Shown: positions 1 through 12,976 of the stretch, in pieces
Layout of the letters: every line of letters begins with the position of its first letter
How positions within the stretch are numbered: position 1 is the stretch's first letter
Assembly (NCBI RefSeq): GCF_943913695.1
Contig: NZ_CALTZE010000010.1
Span: forward strand, 1 to 43,144
Reading direction: 5' to 3'
DNA from: an uncultured Marmoricola sp.
GTDB taxonomy: Bacteria > Actinomycetota > Actinomycetes > Propionibacteriales > Nocardioidaceae
Length of the DNA: 43,144 nucleotides
The notes under the pieces: model-generated
What the model was told of the DNA's origin: nothing
Database searches by the model: none
The model's input: only the letters and a program-made list of their open reading frames with translations
Position numbers and translations under genes: made by a program

Positions 1-88
1 TACACGTCTGCTCAGCCTCCGCCACCACAGCAGAAGAGCTCCGACTCCTCCTCGCGTGAGACGCGCTGATCGTGTGTCCGCGGGCGGG

Positions 89-910
89 TCAGCCGCAGTT
101 GAGTCCGAACTCCCGAGTCAGCAGCTTGGACTTCCAGTAGGACTCGGCCTGCTCGATCGTCTCGTCGGCCGTGTTCACGTCGACCACCTCGAGCACGGAG
201 ACCTGATAGCTCCGTCGGCCCTCCTTGCTGACCTCCTTCAGCGCGAGATTGCCACCGTGGCCGTCGGTCGCGTAGTCCATCCATCGACCCAGCAGGCTGT
301 CGGTGCCCTTGGCCGAGCCGACGTACTGCTGGCCGTTGTCCACGTCGACGAGGAGGTAGACCCCTTTGACGCTGCGCAGCACCTGCTGCCATCCGCTGGG
401 GAGCGTGGGCACGTCGTCGATGAGCCGGACGAAGCTACGGAAGCCGGGGAACTTCGGCTCGAACTGCTCGGCGATCTCGATGACTGGCTTGGGCTGCTTC
501 ACCGCCCGCTGGATCCAGGACCGGGTGCCGGGCCCCCAGTCGATGGCGAGCCTGTTGCGATAGTCGGACAGCGCGTCGAGCAACCGCAGGTCGTAACGGA
601 ACTGACCGGAGACATCGCTTCCGAGCAGCGCATCGGTCGAGCCCGGCGGACAGACACCCACGCCCTCGACGTGATACATCCCCACGAACACCGTCTTGCG
701 AGCGTCGGTGACGATGAAGCTGGCCAGGACAGCGTCGACAGGGAAGTCGTCGCGGACCTGGGCGCTCTGGTAGGCCTCGAAGGTGGCACGGTCATTGCGC
801 CAGGCCTCGTAGAGCCGCCCTGCTCGGAGGCGCCGGTCCTGGTGCCGCACGAGACGCACCGGCGCCGGGTCGATCCCCTCGAGGATCAGCAGGTCGTTGA
901 AGGTCAGCAC
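89..910 (-). CDS. GIY-YIG nuclease family protein
   Basis: A 273-residue protein with a C-terminal GIY-YIG nuclease domain: GVY at 183-185, YVG at 196-198, a likely catalytic Arg209, and a likely metal-binding Glu256 in a helix ending near FGLN. The first 180 residues form a separate domain that I do not recognise. It carries no zinc finger and no UvrC-like parts. The GTG start follows a GGAGG box by about 6 nt. GIY-YIG proteins cut DNA in repair, restriction or homing, but stand-alone proteins of this layout have no assigned role. It has no operon partner here. The domain is clear; the function is unknown. Confidence 0.85.
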   Translation of the reverse strand: MLTFNDLLILEGIDPAPVRLVRHQDRRLRAGRLYEAWRNDRATFEAYQSAQVRDDFPVDAVLASFIVTDARKTVFVGMYHVEGVGVCPPGSTDALLGSDVSGQFRYDLRLLDALSDYRNRLAIDWGPGTRSWIQRAVKQPKPVIEIAEQFEPKFPGFRSFVRLIDDVPTLPSGWQQVLRSVKGVYLLVDVDNGQQYVGSAKGTDSLLGRWMDYATDGHGGNLALKEVSKEGRRSYQVSVLEVVDVNTADETIEQAESYWKSKLLTREFGLNCG

Positions 911-1069
911 CGGCGCCTCCGGGTGAGTCGAGGTCGATCGCCAGAGGCTATCCGCTGCACTCCGGCCTCACCTTCGCCTACGGGAGTCACCACGGACAAG
1001 CGAGCTCATGCCGATGAGCCAGCCTCGCCGGTCGAGTCTCTACCCACGACACCCCACGAGAGGACCACT

Positions 1070-1402
1070 GTGATCCGCCGACTGCTGGCCAACTGCACTG
1101 TGACCGATCTCGACCGCGCCGAGGACTGGTACACCCGGCTCCTCGACCGCGGGCCCGATGCGCGCCCGATGCCGGGGCTGCTCGAGTGGCACCTCGACGA
1201 CTCCTCCGGGCTGCAGGTGTGGAGCGAGCCCGACCGGGCAGGCAGGTCCTCGGTCGTGCTCGAGGAGACCGACCTCGACCAGGCGGCCGCACACGCGACG
1301 GAGACCGGCATCGACCACGACGGCCCGCAGCCGGGCGGGGGCGCCCGCATCTTGCAGCTCACCGACCCCGACGGCAACCGCGTCGTGCTGGTCGGAGCCT
1401 GA
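1070..1402 (+). CDS. VOC family (glyoxalase/bleomycin-resistance-like) protein
   Basis: A 110-residue protein with the beta-alpha-beta-beta-beta pattern of one vicinal-oxygen-chelate module. It opens with a TVTDLDRAEDWYTRLL stretch and closes with the typical LTDPDGNRVVLV strand. The frame stays open far upstream, but homology begins only at this GTG, which is preceded by GAGAGGA at about 6 nt. The metal-ligand positions are not conserved well enough to name a substrate, so it could be an enzyme or a small binding protein. It converges with the amidotransferase gene, with 33 bp between the stops. Confidence 0.8.
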   Translation: MIRRLLANCTVTDLDRAEDWYTRLLDRGPDARPMPGLLEWHLDDSSGLQVWSEPDRAGRSSVVLEETDLDQAAAHATETGIDHDGPQPGGGARILQLTDPDGNRVVLVGA

Positions 1403-1435
1403 GGCAGGACATCAAGCAGTCGGCCGGCAGCGCGG

Positions 1436-2383
1436 CTACACCTGCAGGGTGCGCACGTCCTTGGTGATGTCGTCGCCTGACTTCTCCAGGAAGACGATCT
1501 GGCCGAACTCCAGCTCCGACCACTCGTCGGCCTCGGTCAGCGGCTCGGAGGCGAAGATGGCGGCGGTCGCCTCGTCCTCGCCGCACTCCTCGAAGTCGTA
1601 CGTCGCGTCGTCGTGCTCGAAGTTGCGCCCCATGAGCAGGTACATCGGCTCGAGCAGCATGCCGAGCACGAAGTCGTCGGTGCCGGGCTCGGCCTTGCGC
1701 AGCTCGCGCCAGTCGCCCTCGGGGTCGGTCTCGCCGTGGTGGCCGGTGCCGGCGTTGACGCCGACGATGCGGTGGGGCGAGACGAGCGCCATCTTGAGCT
1801 TGGCGAGGCCGGCGAGGTCGAGGGTCTGCATCGCCTTGACGATCAGCCGCAGCATCTCCTCGAAGGCCTGCCGCACGTCGTCGTTGGTGTCGCCCTGGAG
1901 CAGCGAGAGCAGCAGCACGTAGAGGAACTCCGTGTCGGTGGTGCCGGCCATCTGCTCGAGGTAGTCGTCCTTGCAGTGCTGCAGCAGCTCGCGCTGCAGG
2001 ACCTTCCAGTGCGGGAGGTCGCCGTTCTGCGCGACGATCCACGGCGTGCCCTTGTAGGAGTAGGGGTGGCAGTTCTCGTCGGCCAGCACGGCGCCGGCGT
2101 TGTAGGCCGCGGCGCGCACGTGGGCGAGCATCGTGCTCACCTGCAGGCTCGGGACGATCCCCTCGACGTTGTCGTCGTAGAAGGCGGCCGTGGGGCGGCG
2201 GTAGAGGAAGGGCACCTCGGGCTTGAGCAGGTGCTCGCTCCAGCCCGCGAAGCCCCAGCCCGCCAGCTGGAGCTCCGGGTGCAGCTCGGGGTCGAGCGTC
2301 TGGTTGACCAGGCTGTTGGGCGGGTTGAGCAGCAGGTTCTCCAGCGGGATCTCGGGTCCGACATAGGCGAGCACACGGCACAT
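1436..2383 (-). CDS. class II glutamine amidotransferase
   Basis: A 315-residue Ntn-hydrolase-type amidotransferase domain. Cys2, exposed when Met1 is removed, is the expected nucleophile, so the start is fixed; an AGGAGG box precedes it. Family landmarks include LAGWGFAGW (about 41-49), an AHVRAA segment (about 87) and AQNGDL (about 118). Such domains release ammonia from glutamine for a partner synthase. The N-terminus resembles EgtC (ergothioneine) and YafJ-type proteins, but it is longer than both. It lies 22 bp downstream of a DinB-family gene on the same strand. The substrate is unknown. Confidence 0.85.
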   Translation of the reverse strand: MCRVLAYVGPEIPLENLLLNPPNSLVNQTLDPELHPELQLAGWGFAGWSEHLLKPEVPFLYRRPTAAFYDDNVEGIVPSLQVSTMLAHVRAAAYNAGAVLADENCHPYSYKGTPWIVAQNGDLPHWKVLQRELLQHCKDDYLEQMAGTTDTEFLYVLLLSLLQGDTNDDVRQAFEEMLRLIVKAMQTLDLAGLAKLKMALVSPHRIVGVNAGTGHHGETDPEGDWRELRKAEPGTDDFVLGMLLEPMYLLMGRNFEHDDATYDFEECGEDEATAAIFASEPLTEADEWSELEFGQIVFLEKSGDDITKDVRTLQV

Positions 2384-2405
2384 GGGGCCTCCTTGAGGGC
2401 GGGCG

Positions 2406-3140
2406 TCAGGGGCCCAGCAGCGCGAGGTCGCGCCGCACGTAGCGCAAGTGTGCCCACTCCTCCTCCAGGATCACGCGCACGCAGTCACCGACCGTGGGGT
2501 GCCAGTCGTCGCCGCCCCACGGGTTGTCGCGCTCCTCGTCGAGCAGCTCGGGTGTCGCCGCGGCCAGGAAGTCGGTGACCAGCTGCTGGCGCTCGGCGCG
2601 TACGGCGAGCACCTCGTCGTACGCCGGCGGCGCGTCACGGAAGACCGACATGTCGAAGCCCATCTCGGCGGCGCCGCTGAAGATCTGGCCGATCTCGTGG
2701 AAGGGCTGCTCGACGCGCAGGACGGCCCCGCGCAGCCAGGCGTCGGTCGCGAGCACGAGGTGCCGCAGCGTCTGGGCCAGCGACCACTCGTGCTCGACGT
2801 GGGCGTCGACGAGCTCGGGCGGTGTCTGCTGCACCGTGGTCTCCCACGCCGCCTGCACCGCGACCCAGCCCTCGCGCAGGCCCTTGGGCGTCTGTGCCTT
2901 CTGCAGCTCGCGGCCGGGGAAGAGGCGGTTGAGCTCGGCGTCGACGAACGGGACCACGTCGACGCCGTTGACCATCAGCGTGCCGAAGAAGAGGTCGTGG
3001 CTGTCGATGTCGAGGCCGCCGCAGTCGACGCCGCGCATGGTGACTCCGCTGACGTCGGAGAACCACAGCTGGGCTCCCTTGAGGCTGGCCTGCACGAAGG
3101 TCGCCCCCTCGAACTCCCGGGTGCGCGAGTAGGTCGTCAT
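2406..3140 (-). CDS. DinB-like protein with pentapeptide-like N-terminus
   Basis: A 244-residue protein. The first roughly 45 residues look like short pentapeptide repeats (FEGATFVQASLKGAQ, then VTMRGVDCGGLDID). The rest is a DinB/YfiT-like four-helix bundle with the landmarks EHEWSLAQTLRHL and a C-terminal EEEWAHLRYVRRDL. The His residues in these helices are the usual metal ligands of the superfamily. I chose the internal ATG because the residues before it do not look like the family. DinB proteins are often metal-dependent thiol S-transferases. It is co-directional with the amidotransferase 22 bp downstream, so the two probably share a transcript. Confidence 0.82.
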   Translation of the reverse strand: MTTYSRTREFEGATFVQASLKGAQLWFSDVSGVTMRGVDCGGLDIDSHDLFFGTLMVNGVDVVPFVDAELNRLFPGRELQKAQTPKGLREGWVAVQAAWETTVQQTPPELVDAHVEHEWSLAQTLRHLVLATDAWLRGAVLRVEQPFHEIGQIFSGAAEMGFDMSVFRDAPPAYDEVLAVRAERQQLVTDFLAAATPELLDEERDNPWGGDDWHPTVGDCVRVILEEEWAHLRYVRRDLALLGP

Positions 3141-3249
3141 CTGGCCATCATGGCCCCGCCCACCGATAGTGCGCGAGAGCCGAGGGTTCCCGCCGAACCC
3201 GCGCTGCATGGGCGGCGGTACCCCTCGACTCAGCTGGCGTGCGAATGTC

Positions 3250-4485
3250 CTAGCTCGGAAGATCGAGTTTCCCTTGTTGTACAGCCTGCATGAGCACGAA
3301 GGGCTTCATTAGTGGGTCAGCGAATCGATACCTGTACCGCGATTCACCCTTCACCTCCAGCACGCGAGGATGCTGTTCACAGAACTTCTTAAGGTGATGA
3401 TTGAAATACGCTTGGGCCCTGCGAACCCCTGTTACGTCCGCACGCGGATTGATTACATCCGAGGCTTTGAAGTATCCTGTCACATCCAGCCTTGCCATAG
3501 CACATGCAAGCAGGGTGTCTTCGAAACCCGCATTCTGGTTGGAAGTGACCGCTTCCGCATACGCTGACCGGATGCTTTGGACGGCTGAATCCGTTGCCTT
3601 CAATAGGGCGACGTATACCGCGGACGTTTCGACGTGACCAGTGCCAGACCGCAGCGCCTGCTCGATGATCGCGCCCGTGAGCAAGTGGGTGTAGTACGGG
3701 AAACCCTGCGATAGATGGACGATGGCCGTGATCACGTTGTCATCCATAGTGACGACCCAGCCTGTGCGGTCGATGAACTCGGCCAGCCCACCAACCACGA
3801 CCTCTCGAAGTTCGTCCGAACTCATGCGAGGCATCTGCACTTGCCCAAGAGCGCGATCGACCGAAGCGTGACCCATGACAAGTTCGTCGACGCTGTCCGC
3901 TACGCCGACCAGGACGAGCGTCACGGGCGCCGGATTATCTGACAAGTTCTTGATCAGATCAGCGAAAGCAACGGTGGCGTAGGGATTCCCAATTCTGTCG
4001 AACTCGTCAACGATGACGAGCGTGGTCAGCTTGTTGCCTAGGAGGTATAGGGCACGTGCCACCGAGTCGGGAGTGGGCTCGTCAAGAGTGAGTAGATCTT
4101 CGATCCGGTCTGCCGGACCAGCCAGCGCTTGCTGTGTCTCCGAATCCACCACTTCCAGCTCCTGAAGGAGGTGCGCCGGAAACCTCTTCCAGATCGACTC
4201 GAAGTCGTCCTCGGCGGTGCACGTGAGACGGAGAGCGACGCTGCTCGAGTTCGAGGCACGGAACGCGTCGCGTCCCATAAGCGCGAGCGAGGTCTTGCCG
4301 ACGCCCCGCTCGCCGTACACCACTGCGTGGCGACCTACATCTTGCAGTGCGGCTCCTAGTCGACTCAACTCAGCCTCACGCCCGCGGAACAGCCGCCGAT
4401 CGACTGTCGGCGAGGCCGGCCTGAAGATCTGTCGGAGGATGGCCAGCGCTGCGTCCAGTGCCAGATGCTCGCTACGGTCGTTCAT
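3250..4485 (-). CDS. solitary AAA ATPase (AAA_16/Orc1-like)
   Basis: A 411-residue P-loop ATPase. It has an FRGREAEL entry motif at about 33-40, Walker A GERGVGKT at 58-65, and Walker B LVIVDE at 156-161. A sensor-1-like strand ending in LVGVADS follows, then an alpha-helical and winged-helix-like C-terminus. The layout recalls Orc1/Cdc6-type and STAND-like ATPases without a recognisable effector domain. The gene is visibly less GC-rich than its neighbours and has more A/T-ending codons, which suggests acquisition. A TAGTTT box lies 6 nt before the ATG, so transcription may be leaderless. Its role is unknown; defence or a mobile-element function is possible but not shown. Confidence 0.85.
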   Translation of the reverse strand: MNDRSEHLALDAALAILRQIFRPASPTVDRRLFRGREAELSRLGAALQDVGRHAVVYGERGVGKTSLALMGRDAFRASNSSSVALRLTCTAEDDFESIWKRFPAHLLQELEVVDSETQQALAGPADRIEDLLTLDEPTPDSVARALYLLGNKLTTLVIVDEFDRIGNPYATVAFADLIKNLSDNPAPVTLVLVGVADSVDELVMGHASVDRALGQVQMPRMSSDELREVVVGGLAEFIDRTGWVVTMDDNVITAIVHLSQGFPYYTHLLTGAIIEQALRSGTGHVETSAVYVALLKATDSAVQSIRSAYAEAVTSNQNAGFEDTLLACAMARLDVTGYFKASDVINPRADVTGVRRAQAYFNHHLKKFCEQHPRVLEVKGESRYRYRFADPLMKPFVLMQAVQQGKLDLPS

Positions 4486-4954
4486 GCGCCAAAACTACCG
4501 ACTCCACGATCAGAAGGCCAGGAGTGCGCTCACAAGATCCCGATTGAGATCACAAGACGACGATCGTGCTCAGTTGCGATCCTTGCACCTCACAGCCGTC
4601 CACGCTCGGCAGACTTGGCCCAAACACTTTGGCTACGTGCCGACGGAAGCTCCAGATCTGTATCTACTTCTCACGTTCGGCGGTTCGCGTTCACAAGCAG
4701 GGCCTCGCGTCAACAAAACCGGTGAAAGCTTCGAGGCGCGATCACAAAACCATGGAAGGCCGGCTACCGACCCGCGGTCGGCGGACACGCGCGACAACAG
4801 TTTCCCGAACAGCAGTGTGTGCCACCCACTTTGACCGAACTCTTGAGGACCGAGGCCAACTCGGCACAGCGTCACGGTCGTTCCGTCGCGCTGCGTTCAA
4901 TGAACACGCCCGGGCAGTCCGCGCCAACTGCGTGACTGGAAGCCGCACATCCGT
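4486..4954. other. 469-bp gap of lower GC without a supported gene
   Basis: This stretch lies between the AAA ATPase start and the carboxylase stop. Its GC is lower than the surrounding backbone and matches the ATPase gene. The short open frames in it (the longest about 80 codons, minus strand) lack both a ribosome site and any recognisable domain. I see no tRNA, terminal repeat or hairpin. It is probably leftover DNA from the event that brought in the ATPase. Confidence 0.5.
4492..4497 (-). promoter_or_regulatory. -10-like box (TAGTTT) for the AAA ATPase
   Basis: TAGTTT on the minus strand ends 6 nt before the ATG with no Shine-Dalgarno sequence between, the arrangement expected for a leaderless transcript. 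Confidence 0.5.
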
Positions 4955-10474
<5,520 letters not shown>

Positions 10475-10560
10475 GAAGAACCCCTCAGGTTGGCCGCTGA
10501 GAATGCGAGGGTGGTCTCGCATTGCACCCACCGTCCCACGACTGGGGGGTTACGGGCCAG

Positions 10561-11136
10561 TCACATCGCCAGCGCCTGCACCTTCCCCTGCGTCTTCTCC
10601 TGCGCCCGCCGCGCCCGCCGGGTGGCCCGGGCGCAGCGCACGAGGAACGACAAGCTCGGGGGGATCCACCCCAGCTGCAGCGCTTGGGCGTTGTCGTCGC
10701 GCACCGCCCAGTGCTCGATCACGAGTCCGTCCTGCAGCCGCATGAAGTGCGCGTGGTGGACGCAGAACGTGCGCCCGGTGGGCGCGAAGACCCGCTCGAC
10801 CCCGCCGGCGGCGTCCCACACCGAGAACTCGCCGGTGTGCCGACCGGACATGGTGCCGTGCGTGACGAGGAGGTCGGACTGGAGCACGGCGACCTCGACG
10901 TCGAAGGCGAGGTCGCTGTAGGCCTGACGCAGCCACAGCGCCGTGGCCCAGAACGCCTCCGGACCCCTCCCCCGCGTGGCCGGCGGCTCGGCGTGCGCCT
11001 CGCGGTTGACGGCGGCCGGGTGGAAGACCTCGTCGAAGTCGGCTCGCGCGCCGTGTGCCATGACGTCGAGCAGGCGCTGGCCCAGCTCGCGTCGTTCGGT
11101 GGCGGTGGTCTCCGCGCGGCTGGCGGTGGTGCTCAT
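10561..11136 (-). CDS. SnoaL/NTF2-like protein
   Basis: A 191-residue protein with a SnoaL-like (NTF2 fold) core of about 130 residues. It has FDEVFHPAAVNREA early, then LVTHGTMSGRHTGEF, and HHAHFMRLQDGLVIEHWAVRD. The last 30 residues are basic and Arg/Lys-rich. Members are cyclases, isomerases or ligand-binding proteins for small hydrophobic molecules. GGGAGA lies 6 nt before the ATG. It diverges from a TetR gene, and the shared intergenic region contains a perfect inverted repeat. It is therefore the likely target of that repressor. The substrate is unknown. Confidence 0.85.
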   Translation of the reverse strand: MSTTASRAETTATERRELGQRLLDVMAHGARADFDEVFHPAAVNREAHAEPPATRGRGPEAFWATALWLRQAYSDLAFDVEVAVLQSDLLVTHGTMSGRHTGEFSVWDAAGGVERVFAPTGRTFCVHHAHFMRLQDGLVIEHWAVRDDNAQALQLGWIPPSLSFLVRCARATRRARRAQEKTQGKVQALAM

Positions 11137-11176
11137 GTGGTCTCCCAGATTTCGATACTGCGCTGTGTAATAAATA

Positions 11177-11194
11177 GGTACAGTAGGCTGTACC
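11177..11194. promoter_or_regulatory. probable TetR operator, GGTACAG-N4-CTGTACC
   Basis: A perfect 7+7 bp inverted repeat with a 4-nt spacer (TAGG), sitting between the divergent SnoaL-like and TetR starts in the only AT-rich stretch of the gap. TetR-family dimers bind palindromes of this size, usually next to their own gene. Binding is inferred. Confidence 0.7.
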
Positions 11195-11240
11195 GAAGTC
11201 TTGGCCAACCCCCCCTCGACGCCCGGGAGGACGCCGCCGC

Positions 11241-11864
11241 ATGGCCTACGACAACCGCACCCGGGAGCGGCGTGCGCAGGAGACCCGGCGGCGCGTGCTC
11301 ACGGCTGCGAGTGACGCGTTCGTGGCCCACGGCTTCGCCGCGACCACCATCCGCGGGGTCGCGACCGCGGCGGGCGTCTCCCCCGAGACCGTCTACAAGC
11401 GCTTCGGCAGCAAGGCGGGGCTGCTCAAGGCGGTCTACGACATCACGCTGGCCGGCGACGACGAGCCGCTCACGATCGCCGAGCGCCCCGAGTTCGTCGC
11501 CGTGGCGACGGCGCCCGACGCCGGCAGCGCGGTGCGCGCGTACGCCGCTCTGTGCGGCTGGCTCTCGACCCGCACCGGCCCCCTGCTCCGCGTGGCGCTC
11601 ACCAGCAGGAGTGGCGACGCCGACCTCGAGGAGTTCGCGGCCACCATCGCCCAGGAGCGGCTCGCCGGCGCGCGCATGACGATCGGCGCCTGGCACGACC
11701 GGGGCTGGCTGCGACCCGGACTGGGCCACGAGCGGGCCGTCGACCTGCTGTGGACCTTCAACTCCCCCGCCGTCTACCTCATGCTCGACGAGCGCGGCTG
11801 GACCCGCGAGGCCTACGAGGAGTGGCTCGTGGAGGTGATGCTGGCGAGCCTCGTGCGCGCGTGA
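11241..11864 (+). CDS. TetR family transcriptional regulator
   Basis: A 207-residue protein with an N-terminal TetR DNA-binding domain: a helix from about 10, then TTIRGVATAAGVSPETVYKRFGSKAGLL at about 35-62 as the helix-turn-helix and the helix after it. The C-terminal ligand domain is variable and includes AVDLLWTFNSPAVY. A GGGAGGA box lies 8-14 nt before the ATG. It probably represses itself and the divergent SnoaL-like gene through the inverted repeat at 11177-11194. The ligand is unknown. Its 3' end converges with another TetR gene 22 bp away. Confidence 0.9.
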   Translation: MAYDNRTRERRAQETRRRVLTAASDAFVAHGFAATTIRGVATAAGVSPETVYKRFGSKAGLLKAVYDITLAGDDEPLTIAERPEFVAVATAPDAGSAVRAYAALCGWLSTRTGPLLRVALTSRSGDADLEEFAATIAQERLAGARMTIGAWHDRGWLRPGLGHERAVDLLWTFNSPAVYLMLDERGWTREAYEEWLVEVMLASLVRA

Positions 11865-11886
11865 GCCGCCCTCGGGGCCGGCCGCG

Positions 11887-12540
11887 TCAGCTCGCCTGGC
11901 GGCGCTTGGCGTCGGCCTCGGCGGCCAGCAGGTAGTGCGTGAGCATCGTCTTGAGCTGCACGACCGCGTCGGGGTGGGACTGGCCGTCGCGGATCGAGAA
12001 GTTGAGCATCGAGTAGGTGACGTAGACGATCACCTCGGCGAGGGTCTCCCGGTCGGCGACCTTGGACCCCGGTGTCAGGGGGGCGAGGATGCCGGTGACG
12101 CGCGCGGCGAGCTGGCGCTCGTGCTCGGCCGCGATCGCCCGGGTGGGTGGGGTGGCCTGCATCGCCAGCCACACCGCCCGGCGCGAGGGGTCGGTGCGCC
12201 AGAGCATCGCCAGGTGGTCGAGGAGCTTCTCCAGCAGCTGGGCCCAGTCGAGCGAGGGGATCTCGTCGGCGAACTCCTGCAGCGCCCTCTCGACGTTGGC
12301 GGTGTCGAGCCGGTCGAGCTCGCAGACGATGGCGTACTTGTTGCCGAAGAACTGGTAGAGCGACCCGATCGGCACCCCGGCCCGCAGCGCGACCTGCTCG
12401 GCCGTGAATGCCTCGAAGCCGACCTCGACCAGCAGTGCCCGCGCGGCTCGCAGGATGTCGTCGAAGCGGCGGCGGCTGCGCTCCTGCGCGGGACGTCGCC
12501 GTGGCCGGAACTCGGCGGGATCGTGCACCTGGGTGCTCAC
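11887..12540 (-). CDS. TetR family transcriptional regulator
   Basis: A 217-residue protein with an Arg-rich N-terminus and a TetR DNA-binding domain whose helix-turn-helix contains FTAEQVALRAGVPIGSLYQFF (about 45-65). The Tyr-Gln-Phe-Phe form is common in actinobacterial TetR proteins. The C-terminal helical domain contains VIVYVTYSMLNFSIRDG. The GTG start has a TAGCCT box 6 nt upstream, so it is probably leaderless. The target is unknown. It is transcribed in the same direction as the VOC gene 42 bp upstream. Confidence 0.9.
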   Translation of the reverse strand: MSTQVHDPAEFRPRRRPAQERSRRRFDDILRAARALLVEVGFEAFTAEQVALRAGVPIGSLYQFFGNKYAIVCELDRLDTANVERALQEFADEIPSLDWAQLLEKLLDHLAMLWRTDPSRRAVWLAMQATPPTRAIAAEHERQLAARVTGILAPLTPGSKVADRETLAEVIVYVTYSMLNFSIRDGQSHPDAVVQLKTMLTHYLLAAEADAKRRQAS

Positions 12541-12546
12541 CCGGCC

Positions 12547-12552
12547 AGGCTA
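12547..12552 (-). promoter_or_regulatory. -10-like box (TAGCCT) for the second TetR gene
   Basis: TAGCCT on the minus strand lies 6 nt before the GTG start with no Shine-Dalgarno sequence, fitting a leaderless transcript. Confidence 0.5.
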
Positions 12553-12582
12553 CGTGAGAGTAGCCTCATGTGTGGGAGGCGC

Positions 12583-12951
12583 TCACCAGTTCTCCGCGCG
12601 CGTCAGGCAGAACGGGTGGCCCGACGGGTCGAGCAGCACCCGCCAGGTCTCCCCCGGCTGCGGGTCGGCCAAGGTGGCGCCGAGCTCGAGGGCTCGGGCC
12701 TCCGCCGCCTCGAGGTCCTCGACCGCGAGGTCGAGGTGGAACTGCTTGCTGCCGTGCGCGTTGGGCCAGCCCGGCGGCTGGTAGTCGGCGACGGTGCCGA
12801 AGCCCAGCGCGTGGTCGGGGCCGGCGAGCATCGCGTAGGCGTCCTCGACGGCCACCACCTCCCAGCCGAGCATCGCCGACCAGAAGGCGGCGTCGGCGCG
12901 GGAGTCGGCGCTGTCGAGGCTGAGCATGGCCAGGCGGGCGGGAGCGGTCAT
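12583..12951 (-). CDS. VOC family protein
   Basis: A 122-residue single VOC module. It shows LDSADSRADAAFWSAMLGWE at the first helix, a FHLDLAVEDLEAAEARALELG segment for the second repeat, and a final LLDPSGHPFCLTR strand. This form is close to the dimeric glyoxalase-like proteins of unknown substrate common in actinobacteria. AGGAG lies about 10 nt before the ATG and also overlaps a CTAG core shared with the divergent AraC gene, 25 nt away between starts. The fold is clear; the function is not. Confidence 0.88.
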   Translation of the reverse strand: MTAPARLAMLSLDSADSRADAAFWSAMLGWEVVAVEDAYAMLAGPDHALGFGTVADYQPPGWPNAHGSKQFHLDLAVEDLEAAEARALELGATLADPQPGETWRVLLDPSGHPFCLTRAENW

Positions 12952-12964
12952 GCGTCCACGCTCC

Positions 12965-12970
12965 TAGGAT
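12965..12970 (+). promoter_or_regulatory. -10-like box (TAGGAT) for the AraC gene, on a shared CTAG palindrome
   Basis: TAGGAT ends 6 nt before the GTG of the AraC-type gene. The same CTAG core reads TAGGAG on the other strand toward the VOC gene, so one symmetric -10 region may serve both directions. Confidence 0.5.
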
Positions 12971-12976
12971 CGACCC

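Noticed and set aside
56..1069. A long plus-strand frame leading into the VOC gene.
   Set aside because: It is antisense to the GIY-YIG gene. VOC homology and a ribosome site begin only at 1070.
1436..2383. Calling the amidotransferase EgtC.
   Set aside because: It is much longer than EgtC and lacks the egtABD neighbours; only the N-terminal resemblance supports the name.
4633..4875. An 80-codon minus-strand frame in the gap beside the AAA ATPase.
   Set aside because: There is no ribosome site or recognisable domain, and the codon use resembles random sequence.
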